NCBI GenBank assembly: GCA_964540005.1
Contig: CAZILN010000149.1
Span: 1 to 5,005 of the forward strand
Reading direction: 5' to 3'
DNA: 5,005 nucleotides
Source: CAZILN01 sp964540005
GTDB lineage: Bacteria; Bacteroidota; Bacteroidia; Bacteroidales; SM23-62
The notes beneath the pieces are model-generated. The model made no database searches. It saw only the letters and a program-made list of their open reading frames with translations, and was not told the DNA's origin. The position numbers and the translations under genes were made by a program. Positions 1-5,005 of this stretch are shown here, piece after piece (the stretch's first letter is position 1; the number at the start of each line of letters is the position of its first letter).

Positions 1-1693
1 AATCCTGTGATTGTCCGGGCACCCTTACAAACAACTGATCGGAGGCCGGATTGGGGTATATGGTGATGTCCTGTCCTGTTTCATCAGAAATACCTGTGGC
101 GCGGTCCTCTACATCAAACTTAACATTCTCGTAGTATACCAGGGAGTCCATATCCGGATACGATCGGCATACATCATACAGGTAATAATCCAGGGTATAG
201 GAATCTGCACCGAGGATCCCCAGAGATATTGTATCAATCCCGCAAGGGGCAAAAATGCAGCTCCCAAAAAATGCATGCAGGCTTATGTGCCTTTCAACCA
301 GGTCAAACCAGGTATTGAGATAACAGATGCCATGTACCACGATTTTGAGCTCCTGGCCGGCAACCGGGACTTCAGGGATCAGCTCGATATACGATGGGTA
401 GGAAACGGTATCCCGAACATAAAACTGTATGGTCTCCGTGACCGAATGCACCATCATGTTGGATGCCGAAAGTTCATAGTGTACCTCGTGGTAGCCCTGA
501 GGCATTTCCCCCAGGTTAAAGGTATCGATTGATCCGCAGATGTAAGTCAGCATTCCGATCTCATGACTGGCGGATATCATAAGCCTGCCCGCTTCATCGT
601 AAAGAATCTGGCTTTCGACCAGGTCACATCCACCCGAAGAAAAGCCCGTATGACTGACAATCCTTATTTCGTCATTAACAGTTGGTCGAGCGGGAAGGAC
701 CTCAAGCCATTCGATCCAGAACGGGGAATACAGGGTGTCCGGAGGGGGTTCCGGTGTAAGGCTGTCCCTTACCATCATTTTCAGCTTTTTCTCCTCCGGA
801 TCCAGCAGCCAGATATGGGACCCGTCCCAGGCCAGATCGGTAGCAAAAAAATCAAATTCCATGGCCCTTGACCAGTCATCATAACTGCCGGAATCATCCA
901 GCATTACAGGCATTACCAGGTTGACAGCTCGGAATCCCGGGATTATAGGATCGCATTCAATCACACCACCCGAATCGTCCCCTGCCTGGTTGCCTGAATT
1001 ATCCACTATAACACTATCCGTTTCATCCACGACCGCACTATCCGTAAATTCCCAGATCCCGTCATCCGCATCTGATCCCGTATCATAATCCACACCACCT
1101 ATGGTCATAATATCCCCCTGGTCCCTGATTGACCATAACTCACCGTCTATCACCTCCATACCCGTAGGATGGGCACAGCAGAGAAGAGTAAACCCGTCTT
1201 CGTCAACCCGGCTCATTGCCGGTCCCCAGCCCCCGTTAAAGGAGACAAGCAGGCTTGAATCATAATATGCCATTCCGTACATGAACCTTTCTGAAACTTC
1301 AGGTACGTTATAATAGGGCACCATTACTGAATCCAGTACTTCGCCGGTCCATGGATCCAGCTTGAATGCCTGGGTCTTGGGCAGGTTGTGATGGGGATAG
1401 GTAATGGTATCCCATGCATCAACCAGTACCCACATGTATTCACCCTCGAAGGTAATACCGGTGATATTCTTTCTGGGTGCTTCTATCCGGTGAAGATTAT
1501 CCAGTTCCGGATGCACACCGAAGATCTCCCCGCTCTTTACATCGGTGATCCAGAAATAGCCTTCACCCCAGGTTACTCCATACGGATTTTCAACAGGGAT
1601 ATCAAGTTCTTGATCAGTTACCAGTCTGAATTCCTGTGCAGCGATACTGCCAAGGATGAAAACGAACAGGATAATGGGATACAGTGTTTTCAT
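1..1693 (-). CDS. Secreted beta-propeller/Ig-like protein with T9SS C-terminal sorting domain (3' end beyond window)
   Basis: The frame is open without a stop from ATG at 1693 to the left edge, giving 564 residues; the C-terminus lies outside. Residues 1-19 form a signal peptide (Lys2, hydrophobic core, Ala-Ala then Gln20). Residues about 38-290 carry repeated motifs of the type T-G-I-T-F-E-G-E-Y-M-W-V, starting near 38, 78, 139, 177 and 285, which resemble beta-propeller blades; one blade has a K-L-D-P-W-T-G-E-V-L strand. Residues 200-248 are an Asp/Ser-rich insert. Residues 326-426 and 433-528 look like two related Ig-like domains. Residues 543-558 include I-Y-P-N-P-A-S-D-Q-L-F-V, the typical start of a type A T9SS sorting domain, so the protein is probably exported through the inner membrane by Sec and then through the outer membrane by T9SS, to be released or anchored at the surface. 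No catalytic motif is visible; a binding or adhesion role is inference. Similar antisense ORFs are shadows of this gene. Confidence 0.88.
   Translation of the reverse strand, partial: MKTLYPIILFVFILGSIAAQEFRLVTDQELDIPVENPYGVTWGEGYFWITDVKSGEIFGVHPELDNLHRIEAPRKNITGITFEGEYMWVLVDAWDTITYPHHNLPKTQAFKLDPWTGEVLDSVMVPYYNVPEVSERFMYGMAYYDSSLLVSFNGGWGPAMSRVDEDGFTLLCCAHPTGMEVIDGELWSIRDQGDIMTIGGVDYDTGSDADDGIWEFTDSAVVDETDSVIVDNSGNQAGDDSGGVIECDPIIPGFRAVNLVMPVMLDDSGSYDDWSRAMEFDFFATDLAWDGSHIWLLDPEEKKLKMMVRDSLTPEPPPDTLYSPFWIEWLEVLPARPTVNDEIRIVSHTGFSSGGCDLVESQILYDEAGRLMISASHEIGMLTYICGSIDTFNLGEMPQGYHEVHYELSASNMMVHSVTETIQFYVRDTVSYPSYIELIPEVPVAGQELKIVVHGICYLNTWFDLVERHISLHAFFGSCIFAPCGIDTISLGILGADSYTLDYYLYDVCRSYPDMDSLVYYENVKFDVEDRATGISDETGQDITIYPNPASDQLFVRVPGQSQD
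998..1045 (-). repeat. Two tandem 24-base units in the acidic linker of the T9SS cargo gene
   Basis: Read on the minus strand, two adjacent 24-base units (1045-1022 and 1021-998) agree at about 18 of 24 positions and encode T-D-S-A-V-V-D-E followed by T-D-S-V-I-V-D-N (residues 217-232). They lie in an Asp-rich insert between the fourth and fifth propeller-like motifs. This looks like a local tandem duplication that lengthened a surface linker. It is in frame and does not disrupt the gene. Confidence 0.6.
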
Positions 1694-1697
1694 AATA

Positions 1698-1729
1698 CAA
1701 AGGTATGAGCTTTTAAGTACATGATGAAA
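1698..1729 (-). promoter_or_regulatory. Putative Bacteroidota-type promoter for the T9SS cargo gene
   Basis: On the minus strand TACCTTTG (1705-1698) fits the Bacteroidota -7 consensus TAnnTTTG exactly. TTTC (1729-1726), three of four matches to the -33 TTTG element, lies 20 bases upstream. The -7 box ends only four bases before the ATG at 1693, so the transcript would have a very short leader or none. The match is by eye; no start site is known. Confidence 0.42.
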
Positions 1730-1804
1730 TATTTTTGAAAGGGGTTGCGTAATGCAGGTATTAATTATTATACTGCTGAGTTAATGCTCAAAATCCTTCC
1801 GGTT

Positions 1805-1819
1805 CAGGCTCCGGGCCTG
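1805..1819. other. Short GC-rich inverted repeat in the divergent intergenic region
   Basis: CAGGC and GCCTG form a five-base-pair stem around the loop TCCGG. A run of six T follows eight bases later on the plus strand (from 1828). The T run is too far from the stem for a standard intrinsic terminator, and no plus-strand gene ends just upstream. It could be a protein-binding site or chance. Confidence 0.2.
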
Positions 1820-1820
1820 C

Positions 1821-1859
1821 TTTAAGGTTTTTTAACAGTCCATTTAAGATTCATTAACA
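1821..1859 (+). promoter_or_regulatory. Phased TTTAAC-like heptamers, possible activator or regulator site
   Basis: Four related heptamers lie on the same strand: TTTAAGG (1821), TTTAACA (1831), TTTAAGA (1843) and ATTAACA (1853). Start-to-start distances are 10, 12 and 10 bases, close to one helical turn each, so all would face one side of the DNA. They end about 30 bases before the -7 box at 1891, where an activator could contact RNA polymerase. The region is A/T-rich, so chance is possible, and the regulator is unknown. Confidence 0.3.
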
Positions 1860-1890
1860 TAATTCCGGAACAATTGGCTCTAACCGGGTG

Positions 1891-1898
1891 TAACTTTG
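1891..1898 (+). promoter_or_regulatory. Putative -7 promoter element upstream of the small exported protein gene
   Basis: TAACTTTG matches the Bacteroidota -7 consensus TAnnTTTG exactly and would start transcription near 1902-1906, leaving a leader of roughly 13-17 bases before the ATG at 1919. No good -33 TTTG box is found 19-21 bases upstream, so the promoter may depend on an activator; the heptamer array just upstream is a candidate site. It may drive all three plus-strand genes down to degP. Confidence 0.42.
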
Positions 1899-1918
1899 CT
1901 GGCATATAAGATTAGGAA

Positions 1919-2245
1919 ATGAAATTGCGAAGAAACGAATCGAAATCACTGGCTCTGATCCATCTGATACTTATGGTATACTTTATTGTATATGATACCA
2001 GTTTAGCCGGGTTTGTATCAGCGACATTTATTGAGGGTACCGCTCTGGTATCTTGCGATGACCTGCTTCCGGCAGATTTTACTCCAAACGACCTTCATGA
2101 TGATGACGAAGCTGTTCATATAACGGGTTCATTGTCATTCAGGGAACTGGTCAAGGATTCTTCTTTTATTGTTGTTCATAGCCGCGAACTTATTTCCAAC
2201 CTCCTGCTTACCGACCTTCCGCCACCTTTATATACTGCCTGTTAA
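1919..2245 (+). CDS. Small exported or membrane-anchored protein of unknown function
   Basis: This 108-residue protein is not one I recognise. Residues 1-9 are basic and polar (Lys2, Arg4, Arg5, Lys9), residues 11-24 are strongly hydrophobic, and the sequence then reads Y-D-T-S-L-A-G, so it has a plausible signal peptide cut near Ala30 or a single membrane anchor. The mature part has Cys46, an acidic stretch at 56-64, a mixed segment I-T-G-S-L-S-F-R-E-L-V at 68-78 and a proline-rich end (Pro101-103) closing with Cys108. With Cys46 and Cys108 a disulfide is possible. The start is supported by the -7 box 20 bases upstream and by AGGAAATG at the start codon. It is followed after 101 bases by the next gene on the same strand. 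Codon use looks like its neighbours. It may be a real gene with few relatives; a spurious ORF cannot be excluded. Confidence 0.55.
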   Translation: MKLRRNESKSLALIHLILMVYFIVYDTSLAGFVSATFIEGTALVSCDDLLPADFTPNDLHDDDEAVHITGSLSFRELVKDSSFIVVHSRELISNLLLTDLPPPLYTAC

Positions 2246-2346
2246 AATCAAGCAGGCTGACAGAGGGAACCGACAATAGACAGATATACTGGCCGGGGTC
2301 CATCAGCAAAGTAAGGCAGTTTATTAATCATTAAAAATTTAAATCA

Positions 2347-2748
2347 ATGCATTTACATCAAGGCAACACATCCATAATGCCTGAGAGAAATTGGAGCTAT
2401 GACCCTGAGGTCAGAGATAGCTTTGTATTGGACAGAGTGGATATTAAAAGATTTAATAAAAGGAATATCATGGTTATCCTGGCGCATAGCCAGTTGATAA
2501 GTAATGAGGTATACGTATTTCTCAGGGGAAATTACCTGGTTATCGAAACTCCAAGAATCATCCAGCCGGAACATCCTTTCAGAACGCATTTAATAGCAGA
2601 GGATGTTCGCAGCGAATTTGAAAGAGGGATGATGGATATTCTGTTTTCAGAAATAAAAATGAACAGGAAATACAGCTACCACATCATTTCATATGGACTG
2701 GTAAGGACAGGTATGCTGAAGGTGGTCTTGAAGTTCAGTAAAGTTTAA
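2347..2748 (+). CDS. Small protein, possibly HSP20/alpha-crystallin-like
   Basis: The protein has 133 residues, no signal peptide and no membrane segment, so it is probably cytoplasmic. Residues about 40-130 read as alternating beta strands: N-I-M-V-I-L (40-45), E-V-Y-V-F-L-R-G-N-Y-L-V-I-E-T-P (54-69), H-P-F-R-T-H-L (76-82), then a segment with R-G-M-M-D-I-L-F (93-100) and a last strand M-L-K-V-V-L-K-F (123-130). The order resembles an alpha-crystallin domain, where a strand ending in L-V-I-E is followed by an F-R strand and an N-G-V-L-T-V strand. The usual A-x-x-x-n-G-v-L signature is only partly kept, and the C-terminal I-x-I motif is absent, so this assignment is tentative. ATG at 2347 follows an A/T-rich leader typical of the phylum; ATG at 2377 is an alternative that loses ten weakly informative residues. 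It lies 42 bases upstream of degP and is probably co-transcribed with it. Confidence 0.68.
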   Translation: MHLHQGNTSIMPERNWSYDPEVRDSFVLDRVDIKRFNKRNIMVILAHSQLISNEVYVFLRGNYLVIETPRIIQPEHPFRTHLIAEDVRSEFERGMMDILFSEIKMNRKYSYHIISYGLVRTGMLKVVLKFSKV

Positions 2749-2777
2749 AATGGAAGTTATTATAATAATTAAATTAT

Positions 2778-2783
2778 GGAGGA
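2778..2783 (+). promoter_or_regulatory. Shine-Dalgarno site that decides the degP start
   Basis: GGAGGA lies seven bases before the ATG at 2791, ideal spacing. An upstream in-frame ATG at 2776 overlaps this site and has only A/T-rich sequence before it, so 2791 is the better start. A strong Shine-Dalgarno site is uncommon in Bacteroidota. Confidence 0.6.
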
Positions 2784-2790
2784 AATTAAA

Positions 2791-4305
2791 ATGAAAGGAT
2801 ATATTAAGTTAATAGCCGCTTCAATACTGGGAAGCGTATTTACGATCACGGTTTTTATGCTGACCGGGATCGGTAATAAAGAATTGAACATTGCTGCGAG
2901 CCAGAACAATGTGCCGGTTCACAGGACAGTATATACAGTTAACAAAGGCGGAGAGGTTGTCCCGCTTGATTTCACAGGTGTTTCAAAGGAAGTGATGGAA
3001 TCTGTGGTACATATCAAGGTGAGCAAGAGCATCAAGCCTGAAAACATGGGGTCGTTCAGAAATCCCCTGGGCGAAATGTGGGGTGATGATTTTTTTAAAT
3101 TTTTCTTTGAGGAACCCCAGGGCAACCTTCCGAAAAGATATGAACAGGAGCCATATATACAGGAAGGTGCAGGCTCCGGTGTGATCATCAGTTCCAATGG
3201 ATATATTGTTACCAATAACCATGTGGTAGAGGGGGCCGGGGATATAGAAGTAACCCTGCATGATAACGGGGTGTATAAAGCCAGGGTAATCGGTACCGAT
3301 CCATCAACAGACATTGCAGTGATCCAGATAAAGTCCGATGGGCTTTTACCGGTTCAGATGGGTAATTCTGACAATGTCGAGGTTGGGGACTGGGTGCTGG
3401 CAGTAGGCAATCCCTTTAACCTGAATTCAACGGTCACTGCCGGGATAATCAGTGCCAAGGGCCGGAACATCAACATTATAAATGATAAATCAGCTATTGA
3501 GGCTTTCCTGCAGACTGATGCAGCCATTAATCCCGGGAACAGTGGTGGTGCGCTGGTCAACCTGAACGGCGAACTGGTGGGGATCAATACAGCCATAGCC
3601 AGTCGAACGGGGTCTTATGCAGGATATGGATTTGCCGTACCGGCTAACATAGTCAGCAAGGTAGTTGATGATATTCTGAAGTACGGGATGGTTCAGAGAG
3701 CCTTCCTGGGCGTACTGATCCGGGATATAAACGGTGATCTGGCTAAGGAGAAGAACCTTAAAGTGAAGGAAGGCGCCTACGTTGACAGCCTGCCTGATAA
3801 CAGTGCAGCCCGCGAAGCAGGGATAGAATCTGGTGACGTTATTGTACAGGTAGATGGTAAACCGGTTATCAAGTCGGCAGACCTGCTGGAACAGATCGGC
3901 ACTCACCGTCCGGGGGATGAAGTGAATGTACTGGTAAACAGAAAAGGCAGGGAAATGTCGTACCAGATCGTCCTGGCCAATCAGAAAGGTAAAAAGAAGC
4001 TTGTTGCCAGGGAAAAAGCAGATGTGCTGGATGTGCTCGGCGCCTCATTCGAAACACTGGACAAAGAATCTGCCACGGAACTCGGTATTGAAGGAGGGGT
4101 AGAGGTGAAGGAACTTAGCAGCGGGATACTTAAAAGCCATACTGACATCAGGGAAGGATTCATTATCACTTCTGTTAACAAACTTAAGATAACATCGGTT
4201 GATGATCTGAAAAAGGAACTGAAGAATGCCAGCGGGGGAGTAATGCTCGAAGGGATCTACCCCGATTTTCCCGGGGTGGTCTTTTATGCATTCGGACTGG
4301 AATAG
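2791..4305 (+). CDS. degP: DegP/HtrA-family periplasmic serine protease (Do family)
   Basis: This is a complete trypsin-like protease and chaperone that degrades or holds misfolded envelope proteins. Numbered from ATG 2791 (504 residues), residues about 3-25 form a hydrophobic N-terminal signal or membrane anchor with no clear cleavage site. The protease domain covers about 60-295 and keeps the full triad: His144 in T-N-N-H-V-V, Asp174 in T-D-I-A-V, and Ser251 in N-P-G-N-S-G-G-A-L. An LA-type loop rich in Phe, Glu and Pro spans about 84-124. PDZ1 runs from about 302 (A-F-L-G-V-L) to 397, and PDZ2 from about 408 to 500. The end, L-E-G-I-Y-P-D-F-P then Y-A-F-G, is the form seen in Bacteroidota DegP proteins. 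Length is near the family's usual 450-510. Starting at ATG 2776 would add five residues. It follows the possible HSP20-like gene by 42 bases and is closed by an intrinsic terminator. DegQ-like naming is equally possible. Confidence 0.96.
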   Translation: MKGYIKLIAASILGSVFTITVFMLTGIGNKELNIAASQNNVPVHRTVYTVNKGGEVVPLDFTGVSKEVMESVVHIKVSKSIKPENMGSFRNPLGEMWGDDFFKFFFEEPQGNLPKRYEQEPYIQEGAGSGVIISSNGYIVTNNHVVEGAGDIEVTLHDNGVYKARVIGTDPSTDIAVIQIKSDGLLPVQMGNSDNVEVGDWVLAVGNPFNLNSTVTAGIISAKGRNINIINDKSAIEAFLQTDAAINPGNSGGALVNLNGELVGINTAIASRTGSYAGYGFAVPANIVSKVVDDILKYGMVQRAFLGVLIRDINGDLAKEKNLKVKEGAYVDSLPDNSAAREAGIESGDVIVQVDGKPVIKSADLLEQIGTHRPGDEVNVLVNRKGREMSYQIVLANQKGKKKLVAREKADVLDVLGASFETLDKESATELGIEGGVEVKELSSGILKSHTDIREGFIITSVNKLKITSVDDLKKELKNASGGVMLEGIYPDFPGVVFYAFGLE

Positions 4306-4334
4306 TCAATTAATAGATTTCAGAAAGCGGTTAG

Positions 4335-4377
4335 AAAGTATATGTCTGGTGAAAACTAAGGCATATACTTTTTTTTT
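4335..4377 (+). terminator. Rho-independent terminator after degP
   Basis: AAAGTATATG (4335-4344) and CATATACTTT (4362-4371) are perfect 10-base complements around a 17-base loop, and the T run extends from 4369 to 4377. The stem is A/T-rich, but the position 30 bases after the degP stop and the nine T make termination likely. It separates the three-gene group from the small membrane protein gene downstream. Confidence 0.82.
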
Positions 4378-4394
4378 ATGCATCAATCTTCCGG

Positions 4395-4408
4395 TGATAG
4401 AGCTATCA
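4395..4408. promoter_or_regulatory. Palindromic operator candidate upstream of the small membrane protein gene
   Basis: TGATAG and CTATCA are perfect inverted half-sites separated by AG. The palindrome ends two bases before the putative -33 element at 4411, a position where a dimeric regulator could repress or activate. The regulator is unknown and the site is short enough to occur by chance. Confidence 0.3.
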
Positions 4409-4410
4409 AT

Positions 4411-4441
4411 TTTCTAAAAGCAACCTGATTCTTTAAATTTG
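4411..4441 (+). promoter_or_regulatory. Putative Bacteroidota-type promoter for the small membrane protein gene
   Basis: TAAATTTG (4434-4441) matches the -7 consensus TAnnTTTG, and TTTC (4411-4414) lies 19 bases upstream as a three-of-four -33 element. The same TTTC/TAnnTTTG arrangement is seen in front of the T9SS cargo gene. Transcription would start near 4446, giving a leader of about 30 bases. Confidence 0.5.
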
Positions 4442-4451
4442 GGGATAGTTT

Positions 4452-4468
4452 AGTAAATCGGTTTTACT
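4452..4468 (+). other. Small hairpin in the predicted leader of the membrane protein gene
   Basis: AGTAAA and TTTACT pair over six bases around the loop TCGGT, ending six bases before the ATG at 4475. If formed in the mRNA it would sit at the ribosome landing site. It is A/T-rich and weak, so a regulatory role is only a possibility. Confidence 0.22.
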
Positions 4469-4474
4469 TTAAAA

Positions 4475-4750
4475 ATGAAGAAATTAAGTGTTAAATCATT
4501 CGCCCTGGCATCAGGGATCACTTGGGGAATATTGGTTTTCGTACTTACATGGTGGCTGATAATTATTGAAGGACCCGGCCACGGGGATATGCTGCTTGAA
4601 CGCATGTATATAGGTTATAGCATCACCCCTGGAGGAAGTTTAATGGGGCTTTTATGGGGCTTTTTTGACGGAGCCATCATCGGGGCCCTGTTTGCCTGGT
4701 TGTATAATGTATTGGGCAGTGCAGAGGCGAGTAATATCCAGGATACTTAA
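4475..4750 (+). CDS. Small two-helix inner-membrane protein (family often labelled bacteriophage holin)
   Basis: The protein has 91 residues. It starts with K-K-L-S-V-K-S-F-A-L-A, has a first membrane segment at about 9-31 containing T-W-W-L-I-I-I, a short polar stretch with E-R-M-Y-I-G-Y (42-48), and a second Gly-rich segment at about 51-80 with G-L-L-W-G-F-F-D-G and F-A-W-L-Y-N. From memory, this pattern belongs to a widespread family of small membrane proteins in bacteria and archaea that automated pipelines name 'bacteriophage holin'. There is no endolysin or other phage gene here, so a lysis role is not supported; true function unknown. It has its own promoter after the degP terminator and ends four bases before the convergent HEAT-repeat gene. 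Confidence 0.85.
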   Translation: MKKLSVKSFALASGITWGILVFVLTWWLIIIEGPGHGDMLLERMYIGYSITPGGSLMGLLWGFFDGAIIGALFAWLYNVLGSAEASNIQDT

Positions 4751-4756
4751 AGTATC
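4742..4756. other. Inverted repeat spanning two convergent stop codons
   Basis: GATACTT and AAGTATC are perfect seven-base inverted halves around a single A. The repeat covers the TAA of the membrane protein gene and two bases of the TGA of the opposite HEAT-repeat gene. As RNA it could fold as a five-pair stem with a five-base loop on either strand, a possible weak bidirectional terminator, but no adjacent T run of useful length follows on the plus strand. Confidence 0.3.
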
Positions 4757-5005
4757 ATTGGCCCTTTATTTTGTTCCGGAAAGTCATAATGTCAATTTTC
4801 TCACCCTTAATGGTATTAATGGAAGTGCAGAGAGTACGCTGGCACACGTATTCCGAGTGATTACATTCAGTTCCGACAACCAGCTCGTTCAGTGCAGGCA
4901 GAGCCCTTTCGTCACCCAGCTTCCCAAGCGCCCAGATAGCATTATTTTTTTCAACCAGGGAATGATCATCTGATTCAAGGTAAGAAATCAATGCTTCAAC
5001 AGTAT
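4755..5005 (-). CDS. HEAT-repeat protein, C-terminal part (5' end beyond window)
   Basis: The frame is open from the right edge to TGA at 4757-4755 and gives 82 residues. A TTG at 4991 could be read as a start, but the frame continues upstream with T-V-E-A, matching the first helix of a HEAT repeat, so the true start is outside the window. The visible repeat reads A-L-I-S-Y-L-E, then A-I-W-A-L-G-K-L-G-D-E-R-A-L-P-A-L, a good match to the PBS-lyase-type HEAT consensus. The tail contains E-C-N-H-S-E-Y-V-C-Q (with Cys and His residues) and ends basic. From memory, similar H-S-x-Y-V-C-Q tails occur in other HEAT-repeat proteins, so it is probably a conserved end and not a frameshift product. HEAT repeats usually serve as protein-binding scaffolds; the partner is unknown. 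It is convergent with the membrane protein gene. Confidence 0.8.
   Translation of the reverse strand, partial: TVEALISYLESDDHSLVEKNNAIWALGKLGDERALPALNELVVGTECNHSEYVCQRTLCTSINTIKGEKIDIMTFRNKIKGQ

Noticed and set aside
11..871. Two plus-strand ORFs (11-532 and 563-871)
   Set aside because: They lie antisense to a continuous minus-strand gene with a signal peptide and T9SS domain, and their proteins have no recognisable features.
1388..1708. Plus-strand ORF covering the start of the T9SS cargo gene
   Set aside because: Antisense shadow of the signal peptide and first propeller-like motifs.
1694..1918. Small RNA or riboswitch in the divergent intergenic region
   Set aside because: Only short hairpins and A/T-rich repeats are visible; no known riboswitch core or tRNA/ncRNA fold could be recognised.
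2229..2256. GCCTG/CAGGC inverted repeat at the end of the small exported protein gene as a terminator
   Set aside because: Only five base pairs with an 11-base A/T-rich loop and no T run after it, so it does not support separating this gene from those downstream.
2353..2589. Minus-strand ORF opposite the possible HSP20-like gene
   Set aside because: Shadow of the plus-strand gene, which has coherent strand pattern and operon position.
2919..4181. Several minus-strand ORFs inside degP
   Set aside because: All overlap the complete protease frame with its catalytic triad and PDZ domains; none has a recognisable domain.
4475..4750. Holin-like gene as evidence of a prophage
   Set aside because: No lysin, structural, integrase or attachment-site sequence nearby; the family label alone is not evidence of phage origin.
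4665..4973. Plus-strand ORF overlapping the membrane protein and HEAT-repeat genes
   Set aside because: It covers parts of two better supported genes and has no coherent features.

Overview
The window looks like chromosomal DNA of a Bacteroidota (Bacteroidetes) bacterium, probably an uncultured or environmental Bacteroidales-like lineage. Three things point there. A secreted protein ends in a type IX secretion (T9SS) sorting domain. Two upstream regions carry the Bacteroidota-type promoter core TAnnTTTG, and most genes have A/T-rich leaders instead of Shine-Dalgarno sites. The degP-type protease has a C-terminus of the form I now associate with this phylum. Base composition is moderate and looks even across the window. 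I see no insertion sequence, phage module, CRISPR array, tRNA or rRNA.

Layout: (1) Positions 1-1693, minus strand, hold the first 564 codons of a large exported protein: signal peptide, beta-propeller-like repeats, an acidic insert, two Ig-like domains and the start of a T9SS sorting domain that runs off the left edge. No stop interrupts this frame. (2) 1694-1918 is the divergent intergenic region, with promoter elements for both directions and a helically phased run of TTTAAC-like heptamers. (3) 1919-4305, plus strand, holds three co-directional genes: a small exported protein of unknown function, a small protein with possible HSP20/alpha-crystallin-like features, and a complete DegP/HtrA serine protease with two PDZ domains. 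A clear intrinsic terminator at 4335-4377 closes this group. (4) 4475-4750, plus strand, is a small two-helix membrane protein with its own promoter and a palindromic operator candidate. (5) 4755-5005, minus strand, is the C-terminal part of a HEAT-repeat protein entering from the right edge, converging on gene 4 with four bases between the stop codons.

How the parts may work together: the protease and the possible HSP20-like protein sit 42 bases apart and probably share a transcript, which suggests envelope or general protein quality control. The T9SS cargo is divergently transcribed and may be unrelated. I found no convincing evidence of a new multi-gene system. The most useful leads are the possible chaperone-protease pair and the phased repeat array upstream of it.
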